Position numbers and translations under genes: made by a program | Notes under the pieces: generated by a model | The model's database searches: none | The model's input: the letters and a program-made list of their open reading frames with translations, nothing else | Told to the model about the DNA's origin: nothing | NCBI RefSeq assembly: GCF_900078335.1 | Contig: NZ_FKBR01000006.1 | Location: 291,490 to 355,489 of the forward strand | Reading direction: 5' to 3' | DNA: 64,000 nt | Source: Bordetella trematum | GTDB lineage: Bacteria > Pseudomonadota > Gammaproteobacteria > Burkholderiales > Burkholderiaceae_B | Shown: one piece after another, positions 43,335-52,984 of the stretch | Layout: each line of letters begins with the position of its first letter | How positions within the stretch are numbered: the first letter of the stretch is position 1

Positions 43335-44108
43335 TCAGACCCAGGCGGCGAGATACTCTTTCCAGTGCGGCGCGTCGCTGTCTTGCAGCGTGCGGCACAC
43401 CAGCTCGACCTCGGCGTCATAGGCGGCACGGTCCAATTCGCCGCGCATCAGGCGGAAACGGCAATACACCAGCCAGGTGTTGACCACGTCGGTTTCGCAA
43501 TAGGCGCGGATTTCGTCGCCCCTGCCCTCGTGCCAGGCCTGCCAGACTTTGCTGCCATCCATGCCCAGCTTGCCCGGGAAACCGCAGAGCTTGGCCAGTT
43601 CGTCCAGCGGCGCATTGGCCCGCCCGTTGTATTTCGCCAGAACATCCATGAGGTCCAGGTGGCGGGTATGGTAGCGGCTGAGATAGTTGTTGAACTTGAA
43701 ATCGCGGTCTTCGTCGCCCCAGTCCCAGTAGCGCGGCGCCGAGATCCCGTGGATCAGGTTGCGGTAATGCAGGACAGGCAGATCAAAACCCGAACCGTTC
43801 CAGCTGACCAGCCTGGGCGTGTAGCGTTCGATGGTCTTGAAGAACAGGTTGAGCAGCACCGGCTCGGGATCGTCAGGCTGGCCCAGCGTCTTGACGCGAA
43901 ACCCCTGGTCATCGCGAAACACGCAACCGATGACGGCGACCTTCTGCAGATGCAGCGGCAGGAAATCATGGCCGACCGCTTCGCGGCGTGCCGCGAACGC
44001 CCGCTCGGCGACTTCCAGATCGGAGACATCATCGCCCCAGCCGTGCAGCTGGCGCAGGCCGTGCACATCGGGGACGGTTTCGAGGTCGAAAACCAGGGTC
44101 GGCGTCAT
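43335..44108 (-). CDS. predicted 3'-5' exonuclease (PolB-like, DEDD)
   Basis: A 257-residue protein of the family annotated as predicted PolB-like exonuclease. It contains the DEDD motifs: FDLETVPD (Exo I) near residue 7, SWNGSGFDLPVL (Exo II) and the YCETDVVNTWLVYCRF block (Exo III with Tyr and Asp). It probably trims single-stranded DNA, but the biological role is unknown. It overlaps nlpD by four bases and so is the last gene of the surE-pcm-nlpD operon, a place occupied by rpoS in many Proteobacteria. Confidence 0.85.
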   Translation of the reverse strand: MTPTLVFDLETVPDVHGLRQLHGWGDDVSDLEVAERAFAARREAVGHDFLPLHLQKVAVIGCVFRDDQGFRVKTLGQPDDPEPVLLNLFFKTIERYTPRLVSWNGSGFDLPVLHYRNLIHGISAPRYWDWGDEDRDFKFNNYLSRYHTRHLDLMDVLAKYNGRANAPLDELAKLCGFPGKLGMDGSKVWQAWHEGRGDEIRAYCETDVVNTWLVYCRFRLMRGELDRAAYDAEVELVCRTLQDSDAPHWKEYLAAWV

Positions 44109-44962
44109 CGTGCAGGCAGGTACTGCATGGGGTCGACCGGCGTGCCCTGGCGACGGATTTCGAAGTGCAGCTTGGGCGACGTCGTATCCGACTGGCCCAG
44201 CTCGGCGATCTTGGCGCCGCGCTTGACCTCCTGGCCGGTCTTGACCAGCAAGGCCCGGTTGTGCGCGTAGGCGGTGATGAAACCGTTGTTGTGGTTGATG
44301 ATGATCAGGTTGCCCAGGCCCCGCACGCCATTGCCGCTGTACATCACCTTGCCGTCGGCGGCGGCCACGACCGGATCGCCGGGAGTGCCGGCCAGATCGA
44401 TGCCCTTGGTGCTGTTGTTGAAGGTCTGCGTGATCTGCCCGCTGGACGGCCAGCCCCAGTTGATGACGTTGGCATCAGCGGCTCGCGCCACCGGCTTGGG
44501 CGCGACCGGCGCCGGCGTCGGCGCGACAGGCGTGGCTTCTGCCGGCGAGCCCGTGCCCGACGAGGAGGTGTCGGCCGGCTCGGCGGGACGCGGCGGCTTG
44601 GGCGGCGTCATGGAGGCCGTGCTGGTGCCGGCGCTCAGTTTGAGCACCTGGCCGACATGGATCTGGTTGGGATCGGAAAGATTGTTCAGGCGCTTGATCG
44701 TGTCGATGTCGACATTGCTCGCGCGCGCGATCTTGAACAAGGTATCGCCCGGCTTGACCACGTAGCTGCCGGCCGTGATGGCGGGCGCACCCGAGGACGT
44801 CTGGTTGTTCAGGTCGACCACGGGCGCACGCTGCGTCTTGGACGCGCAGCCCGCCAGGGCAACCAGGCCCAGCACGCCGAGCCAGCGTGCCGGGCGACGG
44901 ATATTCTGGGCCATCGTATTCATGAAAAGCGTTGCTGCCAGCGGCAACTGCCCGTTGAGCAT
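44105..44962 (-). CDS. nlpD: NlpD-like lipoprotein, LysM plus degenerate LytM
   Basis: Cell-division lipoprotein that activates periplasmic amidases. It has a lipobox (LVALAGC), a LysM domain (SYVVKPGDTLFKIARASNVDIDTIKRLN...GQVLKL), a Pro/Ala-rich linker and a C-terminal LytM domain. In the LytM domain the catalytic HxGxD-type site reads TKGIDLAG, so a zinc ligand is lost as in E. coli NlpD. It is therefore probably a regulator, not a peptidase. The ATG at 44962 follows CAGGAG; an internal ATG at 44923 would give a shorter leader. It belongs to the surE-pcm-nlpD operon. Confidence 0.92.
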   Translation of the reverse strand: MLNGQLPLAATLFMNTMAQNIRRPARWLGVLGLVALAGCASKTQRAPVVDLNNQTSSGAPAITAGSYVVKPGDTLFKIARASNVDIDTIKRLNNLSDPNQIHVGQVLKLSAGTSTASMTPPKPPRPAEPADTSSSGTGSPAEATPVAPTPAPVAPKPVARAADANVINWGWPSSGQITQTFNNSTKGIDLAGTPGDPVVAAADGKVMYSGNGVRGLGNLIIINHNNGFITAYAHNRALLVKTGQEVKRGAKIAELGQSDTTSPKLHFEIRRQGTPVDPMQYLPAR

Positions 44963-44979
44963 TCGAATCTCCTGTTTGC

Positions 44980-45813
44980 TCAAGATTGTATTCCTGCCTT
45001 CAAGGGTACAAAGCGCACGGCCTCGAGTTCCGTGCGCTTCCAGCTTGAAACGCTGGTGCGCTCGATCAGGACCAGCCTCTGGCTGGCCCCGCCTTCCGGA
45101 GCGATGAGCCGCCCGCCTGGAGCGAGTTGAGTAAGTAGCGTCTGGGGTATGGCCAGCCCCGCCGCAGCCACAACGATAGCATCGAACGGCGCCACGCCCG
45201 GCACGCCAAGGTTGCCATCGCCGTAGATCAGGCGCACACGGGTCATGAGCCGCAAGGCACGCAGATTGGTGCGCGCCAGCTCGTACAGGCCTCGGATGCG
45301 TTCGATCGCGTGGACCTCGCGCACAAACTGCGCCAGCACCGCTGCCTGATAGCCGCAGCCGGCGCCGACCTCAAGGACCCGCGTCGGCTTGCGCGCCTCG
45401 CAGACGGCGGCAAGCATGCGTGCCACCACCCAGGGCTGCGAAATGGTTTGAGAATGGCCGATGGGCAGCGCGGCGTCCTCATAGGCGCGGCTGGCCAGCG
45501 CCTCGTCGACGAACAGATGGCGCGGCACGGCAGCCATGGCTCCCAGCACCCGCTCATCGGCGATGCCCTGCTGGCGCAGGCGCTGCACCATGGCCTGACG
45601 CAGGCGTTCGGAATTCAGGCCCAGGTTGCCGCCGGACGGGCCCGGCGCACGCGGCGCCACCGGTACGGCGCGCGGCAGCGCCGCGGCCGAAATCCGCGTA
45701 TTGCTGTTGGCCGCCGTGTAGCCCGGCCCAAGACTGGAGCGGGAAAAACCGGTCGTTGTAGCCGGGCTGTTCAGGCCCGGCAGACCATCGCGAGAATCTA
45801 TACGCTTGCGCAT
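44980..45813 (-). CDS. pcm: protein-L-isoaspartate O-methyltransferase
   Basis: Repairs isoaspartyl residues in damaged proteins using SAM. The domain from about residue 66 onward has the family motifs: [36 protein letters not shown], the SAM-binding [16 protein letters not shown], and GGRLIAPEG. About 60 extra N-terminal residues, rich in Ser/Ala/Pro, precede it; usual Pcm is about 210 residues. The start is uncertain (ATG at 45813 or 45828). It overlaps the surE 3' end by about 16 bases and is followed by nlpD. Confidence 0.92.
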   Translation of the reverse strand: MRKRIDSRDGLPGLNSPATTTGFSRSSLGPGYTAANSNTRISAAALPRAVPVAPRAPGPSGGNLGLNSERLRQAMVQRLRQQGIADERVLGAMAAVPRHLFVDEALASRAYEDAALPIGHSQTISQPWVVARMLAAVCEARKPTRVLEVGAGCGYQAAVLAQFVREVHAIERIRGLYELARTNLRALRLMTRVRLIYGDGNLGVPGVAPFDAIVVAAAGLAIPQTLLTQLAPGGRLIAPEGGASQRLVLIERTSVSSWKRTELEAVRFVPLKAGIQS

Positions 45814-46556
45814 GAGTTGGCTACCCATTGGCCGATCTCTTCGAGCTGACCATGCTGGGTCAGGTCCAGCCGCAGCGGGGTGACCGACACGGCGCCATCG
45901 GTGATGGCATGAAAATCCGTTCCCGGGTTGGCATCGGCCGCCATGCCCACCGGGCCGATCCAGTAGACCGGATCGCCGTAGGGCGTGGTCGTGCGTACCA
46001 CCGGCTGGGCGGGATGACGTTTGCCCAGGCGGGTGACACGCAGCCCGCGCATGTCTTCATAGGGCCGGTTGGGAATATTGACGTTGAGCAACACCGGCGC
46101 GGCCAGCGGCGCGGCGATTTGCCGCTCGACCACCTCGCGCGCCATGCGCGCAGCCGACTCCAGGTGGGCCCAGCCTTTCTCGACCAGCGAGAAGGCGATC
46201 GCCGGAATCCCGAAGAGATAGCCTTCGCTTGCCGCAGCCACCGTGCCTGAATAGAGCGTGTCATCGCCCATGTTGGCACCGTTGTTGATGCCGGAGACCA
46301 CCAGATCCGGGCGCGCATCCATCAGGCCGGTCAGGGCCACGTGCACGCAATCGGAGGGGGTGCCGTTGACATACATGAAACCATTGCCCGCCGTGCGTAC
46401 CGACAGCGGGCGATTGAGGGTCAGCGAATTGGATGCGCCGCTATGGTTGGTTTCCGGCGCGACCACCGTCAGCTCTCCCAGTCCCTCCAGCGCCTGAACC
46501 AGCGCCTCCAGGCCAGGGGCGTTATAGCCATCGTCGTTGGAAACCAGAATACGCAT
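45798..46556 (-). CDS. surE: 5'/3'-nucleotidase SurE
   Basis: Metal-dependent nucleoside monophosphatase and exopolyphosphatase, 252 residues. It starts [15 protein letters not shown] with the metal-binding DD pair, followed by [27 protein letters not shown] and [26 protein letters not shown], all diagnostic. The second of two adjacent ATG codons (46556) has GGAG at the better distance. It is the first gene of the surE-pcm-nlpD-exonuclease operon. Confidence 0.96.
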   Translation of the reverse strand: MRILVSNDDGYNAPGLEALVQALEGLGELTVVAPETNHSGASNSLTLNRPLSVRTAGNGFMYVNGTPSDCVHVALTGLMDARPDLVVSGINNGANMGDDTLYSGTVAAASEGYLFGIPAIAFSLVEKGWAHLESAARMAREVVERQIAAPLAAPVLLNVNIPNRPYEDMRGLRVTRLGKRHPAQPVVRTTTPYGDPVYWIGPVGMAADANPGTDFHAITDGAVSVTPLRLDLTQHGQLEEIGQWVANSCASV

Positions 46557-46730
46557 CATTTCTCCACAAGGTGGCCAGCTTGACCCACAGCATGCGATTG
46601 TACCGTCTGCGCGGCCACAATCGGCGCAACACCGGGTGGACAGCGCGGCCCGGCGGAGTAGAATCGCCTGCCTACGCAAGCCCCGGGCATCGCCCGACGC
46701 CCCTTTCGCCTTGAGGACACCCTACACGCC

Positions 46731-47369
46731 ATGGTTCTGACCGAGCCCTCGACCTTATTCTCCGCGATGCTGATCGCGCTGGCCTATCTGATAGGTTCCA
46801 TTCCGTTCGCCGTGGTGGTCAGCAAGGTAATGGGGCTGCAGGACCCTCGCAGCTACGGCTCGGGCAATCCCGGCGCCACCAATGTGTTGCGCAGCGGCAG
46901 CAAACCGGCGGCCGCCCTCACTCTGCTGGGCGACGCCGCCAAAGGCTGGTTCGCCCTGTGGCTGGCCCTGACCCTGGCGCCCGGGATCCCGCCCCTGGCC
47001 TATGCCCTGGTGGCGCTGGCCGTGTTCCTGGGCCATCTGTATCCGGTATTCCTGAAGTTCAAGGGCGGCAAGGGGGTCGCCACCGCGCTGGGCGTGCTGC
47101 TGGCCGTCAGCCCCTGGCTGGCCTTGGCTACCGCCCTGACCTGGCTGGCGGTGGCCGTGATCTCTCGCTATTCGTCGCTGGCCGCGCTGGTGGCGGCCTT
47201 CATGGCGCCGGTGTACTACCTCTTCGGGGCCGGTTCGCTGTGGCGGATGAACATGCCGCTGGCCGCCGCGCTGGTCGGCATCAGCGCCCTGCTCTACTAC
47301 CGCCACAGCGCCAATATCGCCCGCCTGCTCAAGGGCAACGAAAGCCGGATCGGCGCCAAGAAGAAGTAA
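46731..47369 (+). CDS. plsY: acyl-phosphate:glycerol-3-phosphate acyltransferase
   Basis: Integral membrane enzyme (212 residues) that starts phospholipid synthesis by acylating glycerol 3-phosphate from acyl-phosphate. It shows the three PlsY motifs: [45 protein letters not shown] and the C-terminal [20 protein letters not shown]. Several hydrophobic segments lie between them. It diverges from surE and converges with the second disulfide oxidoreductase gene. Confidence 0.96.
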   Translation: MVLTEPSTLFSAMLIALAYLIGSIPFAVVVSKVMGLQDPRSYGSGNPGATNVLRSGSKPAAALTLLGDAAKGWFALWLALTLAPGIPPLAYALVALAVFLGHLYPVFLKFKGGKGVATALGVLLAVSPWLALATALTWLAVAVISRYSSLAALVAAFMAPVYYLFGAGSLWRMNMPLAAALVGISALLYYRHSANIARLLKGNESRIGAKKK

Positions 47370-47390
47370 GCCCCTGGCGCCAGGCGCCAA

Positions 47391-48749
47391 TCAGGCTGCG
47401 CGGGCAGCCTGCAAGGCGCTTTGCAGCATTTCTTCGATGCTGGGGTGGTAGTAAGGCATGGCCAGCAGGTCCTCGACCGTCTGCCCGGCCTGAATCGCCC
47501 AGGCCAGCTGGTGTGCCAGATGCTCGCCATGGCTGGTCATCATGGCCGCGCCCAGCAGACGTCCTGATCCGGGCGCGACATACAGGTGCAACAGGTTATC
47601 CGGCGCCCCCAACACTTTGGAGCGGCCATTGCCCGAGCCTTGCGCGCCGGCGACCCGGGCCCCGGCAGCCATGGCCTCGTCATAGCCCATTCCCACCTGA
47701 CAGACATCCGGGTCCGTAAACAGGATGGACAAAGGCACGCTGCGCCGCGACGCCGGCTGCGCCTGGCCGTCCAGCCAGACCAGCGCCGCCCGGGCTGCCA
47801 GCAAACCTTCGTCGGCCGCCTCGTGCATCAAGGGTCGGTCGGGCTGAACGTCACCCGCGAAATAAATCGGCGCATCGCCGGCCCGCAAGGTGGCCGGATC
47901 GATGACGGGCCGCCCCTGCGCATCCAGCGCCACCCCTGCTGCAGCCAGATCCAGGCCGGCAGTATTCGGTACTCGCCCGGTTGCCACCAGCACACGATCG
48001 ACCGTGGCGCGGTGCTCGCCCGCACGCATCAACACCGCAGCGCCCTGCTCCTCCAGGGTTACGGGCTGACCCAGCCAGAGCGGCATCTCCTGCCCGAAGC
48101 GCGCCAGCGCGCGTGCCAGGATCTCGGGATCCTGGATGCCGCCGATACGCGCGGCCTGATCCGCCCCGACCACCTGCACATCCAGGCGCGACAGGCCCAG
48201 CCCCAGCTCCAGGCCAATGGCCCCCAATCCCAGCACGCCGAGCCGCGCCGGCAATTGCTGTTGTTCGAAGAGCGAGTCCGTCGTGAGCAGGTAGGGCGCC
48301 AGCGACATCAGCGCCTTGGGCACGGCCGGTTGCGAGCCGGTGGCCACCACGACCGCGCGCGCCTGCACCCTGGTTGCGCCGGCCTGCAGCACGCCGGGGG
48401 CAAGAAAATGCGCCTCGGCCATGATGAGATCGTCGCCAGCGGCCCGCCGCGTGCGTTCGGCAGCGCCCCCGGCCAGGGCGTCGCGGGTCTGGATGGCATG
48501 CGCCCACAAGGCCGGCGGACCGCTGGCGTCCAGCGTGGCTCCCGCGGGCAGGCCGCGTGCCGTCGACCAACGCATGCCAGCGTGCAGCACGGCCTTGGAG
48601 GGCATGCAACCGACGCGCGCGCAGCTTGTGCCCAGCGGACCCCGGTCGATCAGCACCACCTTGCGACCTGCCGCCTTGAGGGTGTTGAAGGCGCGTACGC
48701 CCGCCGTGCCGGCCCCGATGACCGCCACGTCCACGATTCTTTCCTGCAT
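47391..48749 (-). CDS. second dihydrolipoyl dehydrogenase-like disulfide oxidoreductase
   Basis: A 452-residue FAD/NAD(P) disulfide oxidoreductase, paralogous to that at 37915-39324. Features are IGAGTAGVRAFNTLKAAG, the redox Cys pair in GTSCARVGCMPSK, GLGAIGLELGLGL, IYFAGDVQPDRPLMHEAADEG and PYYHPSIEEML at the C-terminus. It is the last gene of an apparent operon with dsbD, dsbG and a TSUP permease, with gaps of 38, 10 and 44 bases. This points to a role in thiol or sulfur redox metabolism instead of a 2-oxoacid dehydrogenase complex. The substrate is unknown. Confidence 0.87.
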   Translation of the reverse strand: MQERIVDVAVIGAGTAGVRAFNTLKAAGRKVVLIDRGPLGTSCARVGCMPSKAVLHAGMRWSTARGLPAGATLDASGPPALWAHAIQTRDALAGGAAERTRRAAGDDLIMAEAHFLAPGVLQAGATRVQARAVVVATGSQPAVPKALMSLAPYLLTTDSLFEQQQLPARLGVLGLGAIGLELGLGLSRLDVQVVGADQAARIGGIQDPEILARALARFGQEMPLWLGQPVTLEEQGAAVLMRAGEHRATVDRVLVATGRVPNTAGLDLAAAGVALDAQGRPVIDPATLRAGDAPIYFAGDVQPDRPLMHEAADEGLLAARAALVWLDGQAQPASRRSVPLSILFTDPDVCQVGMGYDEAMAAGARVAGAQGSGNGRSKVLGAPDNLLHLYVAPGSGRLLGAAMMTSHGEHLAHQLAWAIQAGQTVEDLLAMPYYHPSIEEMLQSALQAARAA

Positions 48750-48793
48750 GAAACTCTCCCCTGAGGTGTCGCCTCGCGCCGCGGTACGGCGCG

Positions 48794-49585
48794 CTAGAAA
48801 CTGCGCCAGACCATCATGGCGGCGACCGCCACACAGGCCAGCGCGAACAACTGTTGCAGCGCGGCGGCGGGAATCCGGTTCGAGACCAGCCGCCCGGCGC
48901 CCATGCCAGCCACCGCCGCCACCAGGAAGGCCCAGGCCGGCGCGCCCATGGCCATGCCCTGCCCCCAGGCGATGCTGACCGTAACCGCAGACAGCAGTGC
49001 GATCACCATGAGCGAGGTCGCCACGATGCTTTGCATGCGCAGCTCGCTGAAATGCGCCAGCGCCGGCACGATGATGAAGCCGCCTCCCACGCCCAGCATG
49101 CCGGTAAAAAGACCCGACACCAGCCCGATGCCGCCCAGGGTGGCGGCGGTGCGCGGGGTCCAGACAAAGCGGCCGGTCTGCGCCGAGATACGACAGGCGC
49201 GCGGCGCTGTTTCGCCGGGTTGGGACGCCACGGCGCGCGAACTGCGATACATGCGACAGGCGACCACCAGCATGATGGCCGCGAACAGCACGCTCAGCCA
49301 GGCAGCCGGCAGGCGATGCGCCAGCATCACCCCCAGCGGCGCGGTCAGGGCGCCAGCCAGGGCCAGCATCACGGCGGCACGGTAGCGCACCACGCCCTGA
49401 CGCAAGCCCTGCAGCGCGCCCAAGCCGGCGGCCGCGCCCACGGCGAGCAAGGCAAGCGGCGCGGCCTGACGGATTTCCATCTCCAGGCCGAACACCAGTG
49501 CCGGCACGGCGAAAATCCCGCCGCCGGCGCCCGTCAGGCCGAGCACGGCACCGACGGCCAGCCCGAGCAGCACCCCTGCCATCAT
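48794..49585 (-). CDS. TSUP (TauE/SafE) family permease
   Basis: Inner-membrane protein of 263 residues with about eight hydrophobic helices in two repeats, each with a glycine-rich motif: LGLTGAGGGIFAVPAL and GMLGVGGGFIIVPAL. TauE/SafE proteins export sulfite, sulfoacetate or related organosulfur anions. The substrate here is unknown, but neighbours (dsbD, dsbG and a disulfide oxidoreductase) suggest sulfur or thiol chemistry. It starts ten bases after dsbG. Confidence 0.88.
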   Translation of the reverse strand: MMAGVLLGLAVGAVLGLTGAGGGIFAVPALVFGLEMEIRQAAPLALLAVGAAAGLGALQGLRQGVVRYRAAVMLALAGALTAPLGVMLAHRLPAAWLSVLFAAIMLVVACRMYRSSRAVASQPGETAPRACRISAQTGRFVWTPRTAATLGGIGLVSGLFTGMLGVGGGFIIVPALAHFSELRMQSIVATSLMVIALLSAVTVSIAWGQGMAMGAPAWAFLVAAVAGMGAGRLVSNRIPAAALQQLFALACVAVAAMMVWRSF

Positions 49586-49595
49586 GCCTACGCCC

Positions 49596-50360
49596 TCAAC
49601 GCGGTCCGAGCACGTCGGTCAGCGCGTTGGCCTGCGGCATGCCGTTGTACTTCTTGATCAGGCCCTGATCGTCCATCACGACGATGCCCGGGGTGCCGCG
49701 AAAACCGAGCGACATCATCAGCTCGCGGTTGTCGTCCAGAATGCCCGCCACGCGCGGCGACACTTCGGCCAGCGGCTTGATGCCGCCCTTGTCAAAGCGC
49801 GTCTCGTTTTCGAGCAGCGCGGCCGAAGGATCCTTGGCATCGAGGATGGCGGCAGCCTTGCCCGGGCTGTCCTGGCGGATGATGCCCACCATCACGTGGC
49901 GCAACTGCACCTTGCCCGCATCGACCCACGGGCGGGCCGCTTCCCAGAAACGGTTGCAATACGGGCAGTTGGGATCGCTGAAGGTGTAGACCACGCGGGG
50001 CGCATCGGCCTTGCCGTCGCGCACCCAGGTGGCATTCTCGAGCTGGGCCCAGGCCGCCTGGCTCATGGGTTTGGCGACCAGGCGCTGCAGGGTGGCCTCG
50101 TCCATCGGCTTGCCCTTGTCGTCCAGACGCGTGCCGACGATAACCTGATCGCCATCGGAGACATACACCGCTATCGGTTGATCCCCGGCCATGCCCGCAA
50201 AACCGCGCAGGCCCTTGCCGGCATCGAATTCCTGCACGATGGTCAGGCCCTGTTCTTCCAGGGCTTTGAGTGCGGCGGGCCGCTCGGCCGCCTGGCTGAC
50301 CCCCGTGGCCAGCAGCAGGCCGACGGCGACAGAGGCGGTGGTTTGACGAAACGAAAACAT
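49596..50360 (-). CDS. dsbG: thiol:disulfide interchange protein DsbG
   Basis: Periplasmic disulfide isomerase/reductase of the DsbC/DsbG family, 254 residues. It has a signal peptide (ASVAVGLLLATGVSQAAE), an N-terminal dimerisation domain, and a thioredoxin domain with DPNCPYCNRFW (CPYC) and the cis-proline loop in GFRGTPGIV. DsbG typically reduces single cysteines oxidised to sulfenic acid and is kept reduced by DsbD. The ATG at 50360 has TCAGGAG just ahead. dsbD lies 38 bases upstream in the same operon. Confidence 0.93.
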   Translation of the reverse strand: MFSFRQTTASVAVGLLLATGVSQAAERPAALKALEEQGLTIVQEFDAGKGLRGFAGMAGDQPIAVYVSDGDQVIVGTRLDDKGKPMDEATLQRLVAKPMSQAAWAQLENATWVRDGKADAPRVVYTFSDPNCPYCNRFWEAARPWVDAGKVQLRHVMVGIIRQDSPGKAAAILDAKDPSAALLENETRFDKGGIKPLAEVSPRVAGILDDNRELMMSLGFRGTPGIVVMDDQGLIKKYNGMPQANALTDVLGPR

Positions 50361-50398
50361 AGAAACTCCTGAGAGAGGAAACAAGGCCCGGGGAACGT

Positions 50399-52171
50399 TC
50401 ACGGCGCGCCTGCGGCGTCCAGACGCTGCAGGAACGCGGCGGCGGAAATCTCTCCGACCGTGCGCTGCGCCCGACGTTCCTGGCCATCCGGCCCCACAAG
50501 GATAAGCGTGGGCGGGCCCATTACCCCCCAATGCTTGAGTAAATCTCGATCTTGTCGGTCATTGAGTGTGACATCCGGACGCAATACCTGCATGCGCGAC
50601 AGGCGCGCGGCCACGCGCGGGTCGCCGAAAACCGTGGCCTCGATCACTTTGCAGCTGACGCACCAGTCGGCATAGAAATCGATCAGAGTCCATTGCCCGG
50701 CAGCCGCGGCCGCATCCAGGCGGCCCTGAACGTCCTGTACGGTCTTGACCGTCGCCGGCGCGGCGCTCGCCGAAGGCGCTGAGGCAGGAGCGCCGCTGCG
50801 CGCCAGGGGCTGGAGCAGCGACACGCCCCCGGAAGCGGCGCCCGCCATCATCAATACGGCCCAGACCCCCGCCACGGCCGCCACGCTACGCAGCGTCCAG
50901 GCGCCGCGCGGGCGTTGCGCCAAGGCCGCCGACCACCCCAGCAAGCCAACCGCCAGCGTCAGCAGCCACGCGCCCCACAACAGCAGACTGAGGGTCGGCG
51001 AGAGAATCCGCTCCAGCATCCAGATCGCCATGGCGACCATCACATAGCCAAAGGCGACCCGCACGCGGTCCATCCAGGCGCCGGGCCGGGGCAGAATGCG
51101 CGCGCCGAAAACCGCGATCGCCAGCAGCGGCAACCCCATGCCCAGCCCCAGGGCAAACAGGGCCATGCCCCCATAGAAGGCACTGCCGGTCTGGCTGATA
51201 TAGAGCAAGGCGCCTGCCAACGGGGCCGTCATGCAAGGGCCCACCAGCAAGGCCGACAGCACCCCCAGTGCGCCGGCGCCAACCAGGCTGCCACCGGCGC
51301 GCCCCCGCCCGGCTGACTCGACCCGATTGAGCAGACCGGCAGGCAGGCGCAGCTCGAACGCGCCGAACAGGGATGCCGCCAGTACCAGAAACAGGCCGGC
51401 GAATGCCGACAACAGCCACGGCGATTGCAGCGTGGCCTGGAGATTGGCGCCGGCCAGCCCTGCCGCCACACCCACCAGGGCGTATGTACCCGCCATGGCC
51501 AGCACATAGACCAAAGACAAGGCGAAGGCGCGCGCCGCGCGCACCTGGCCGCCGACCACCATGGTCGACACGATGGGAATCATGGGCAGGGTGCACGGCG
51601 TGAAGGCCAGCAACAGGCCAAAGCCGAAGAACAGCAGCACACCGGAGACGGGGCTCAGACTCGCCAGACGCTGGGCGGCGGCTTCGTCCTGCGCCAGCTC
51701 CGGGGCCGCGGCCGCGGCCGGGTCGGCAACCCCGCCGCTGGTCGACAGCGTCACGGTTTGCGGCGGATAGCAGATGCCGGCCTCGGCACAACCCTGCCAA
51801 TGCAGGGTGAGCGGCCCTTGGGCATCCGCCGGGAAACGCAAAGGCGGCACCTGACCGCTGTAGATTTCGGTATCGCCAAAGAACTCGTCGTGCTTGGCCT
51901 GCCCGGCCGGCAGCGCCAACGCTACCGGATCCCCCTTGGCGTCGGCCAGGGACAGCGAGTGACGATAAACGTAATACCCCGGCGCCACGGTGCCCGTCAG
52001 GCTGGTCTGTCCCGCCTGTGTCACCAGCGGATCCAGCACGAACACGTCTTCGGCAGGCAGGAACTCGTCATCGGGCTGGCTGGAGAACAGGCTGGCACTT
52101 GCGCCTGCGCCGGCGACCATGGCCAGCACCAGGCCTGCACAGACCAACACTCGATAAATCCACGACGACAC
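50399..52171 (-). CDS. dsbD: thiol:disulfide interchange protein DsbD
   Basis: Moves electrons from cytoplasmic thioredoxin to periplasmic DsbC/DsbG. The 590-residue protein has a signal peptide, an N-terminal domain with GCAEAGICYPP, a membrane domain of about eight helices with redox cysteines in FTPCTLPM and GPCMTAPL, and a C-terminal thioredoxin domain with DWCVSCK. A GTG start at 52171 is preferred over the ATG at 52201 because GGGAGGG lies five bases before it and the signal peptide then begins at once. It heads the dsbD-dsbG-TSUP-oxidoreductase operon and diverges from a two-component system, as in the P. aeruginosa dsbG/dsbD2 locus. Confidence 0.93.
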   Translation of the reverse strand: MSSWIYRVLVCAGLVLAMVAGAGASASLFSSQPDDEFLPAEDVFVLDPLVTQAGQTSLTGTVAPGYYVYRHSLSLADAKGDPVALALPAGQAKHDEFFGDTEIYSGQVPPLRFPADAQGPLTLHWQGCAEAGICYPPQTVTLSTSGGVADPAAAAAPELAQDEAAAQRLASLSPVSGVLLFFGFGLLLAFTPCTLPMIPIVSTMVVGGQVRAARAFALSLVYVLAMAGTYALVGVAAGLAGANLQATLQSPWLLSAFAGLFLVLAASLFGAFELRLPAGLLNRVESAGRGRAGGSLVGAGALGVLSALLVGPCMTAPLAGALLYISQTGSAFYGGMALFALGLGMGLPLLAIAVFGARILPRPGAWMDRVRVAFGYVMVAMAIWMLERILSPTLSLLLWGAWLLTLAVGLLGWSAALAQRPRGAWTLRSVAAVAGVWAVLMMAGAASGGVSLLQPLARSGAPASAPSASAAPATVKTVQDVQGRLDAAAAAGQWTLIDFYADWCVSCKVIEATVFGDPRVAARLSRMQVLRPDVTLNDRQDRDLLKHWGVMGPPTLILVGPDGQERRAQRTVGEISAAAFLQRLDAAGAP

Positions 52172-52315
52172 GCAATCCCTCCCGGCTTGATGAATCGTCA
52201 TGATGCCCGGCCCCGATTAACTGAAAATAAACACTTGGCGCCTGCACTGCGGTCGCGGCACGGCCGCGCCGCTTTGCTCTAACATGGCGCCTGATCAAGG
52301 CGGGAAGATGGATTT

Positions 52316-52984
52316 ATGCGTGTATTGCTGGTCGAAGACGACGAACTGATCGCCCAGGGCATCGTGGCCGGCTTGCGTGCCCACGGCATCACGGTTCGCC
52401 ACACCGGCAGCGCTGCCCAGGCCCAGGCGGCGCAACACGAAGACAGCTATCAGGCCATGGTGCTGGACCTCGGCCTGCCCGATTGCGATGGCCTGACGCT
52501 GTTGCAACGTGTGCGTGCCTTCGAACCGGGGCTGCCCATCATCATCCTGTCGGCGCGCGATGCAGTCGAGCACCGTCTGGCCGGCCTGCACGCCGGCGCC
52601 GACGATTACCTGGTCAAGCCCTTTGACCTGCGCGAACTGGCGGCGCGCCTGCACGCCCTGCAACGCCGCACCCAGGGCCGCGCGGCACAGCTCATCAGCG
52701 CCGGTCCGCTGCGCCTGGAGCCCGACAGCGGGCAGGTCTGGCTCAACGAGCAGCCCGTGCCCCTGTCGCGGCGCGAGGTCGACCTGCTTACCCAGCTGGC
52801 CGAAGCCGGCGGGCGCTGGCTGTCGCCGGAAACCCTCAACGAACGCCTCTACGGCCTGGGCGAAGAGGTCAGCCGCAACGCCCTGACCGTCCATATCCAC
52901 AACATCCGCCGCAAGCTCGGCCACGAGGCCATCGAAACGACGCGCGGCCTGGGCTATCGCCTGGGCTGGAGGGTCGAACCATGA
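52316..52984 (+). CDS. OmpR-family response regulator
   Basis: A 222-residue two-component regulator of the QseB/PmrA type. The receiver domain has acidic residues VEDDE, the phosphorylated Asp in LDLGLPD near residue 51, and KPF near 102. The winged-helix output domain ends LTVHIHNIRRKLGHEAIETTRGLGYRLGW. The stop codon overlaps the ATG of the histidine kinase gene. It is divergent from dsbD, so it may control the dsb operon; its own signal is unknown. Confidence 0.93.
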   Translation: MRVLLVEDDELIAQGIVAGLRAHGITVRHTGSAAQAQAAQHEDSYQAMVLDLGLPDCDGLTLLQRVRAFEPGLPIIILSARDAVEHRLAGLHAGADDYLVKPFDLRELAARLHALQRRTQGRAAQLISAGPLRLEPDSGQVWLNEQPVPLSRREVDLLTQLAEAGGRWLSPETLNERLYGLGEEVSRNALTVHIHNIRRKLGHEAIETTRGLGYRLGWRVEP

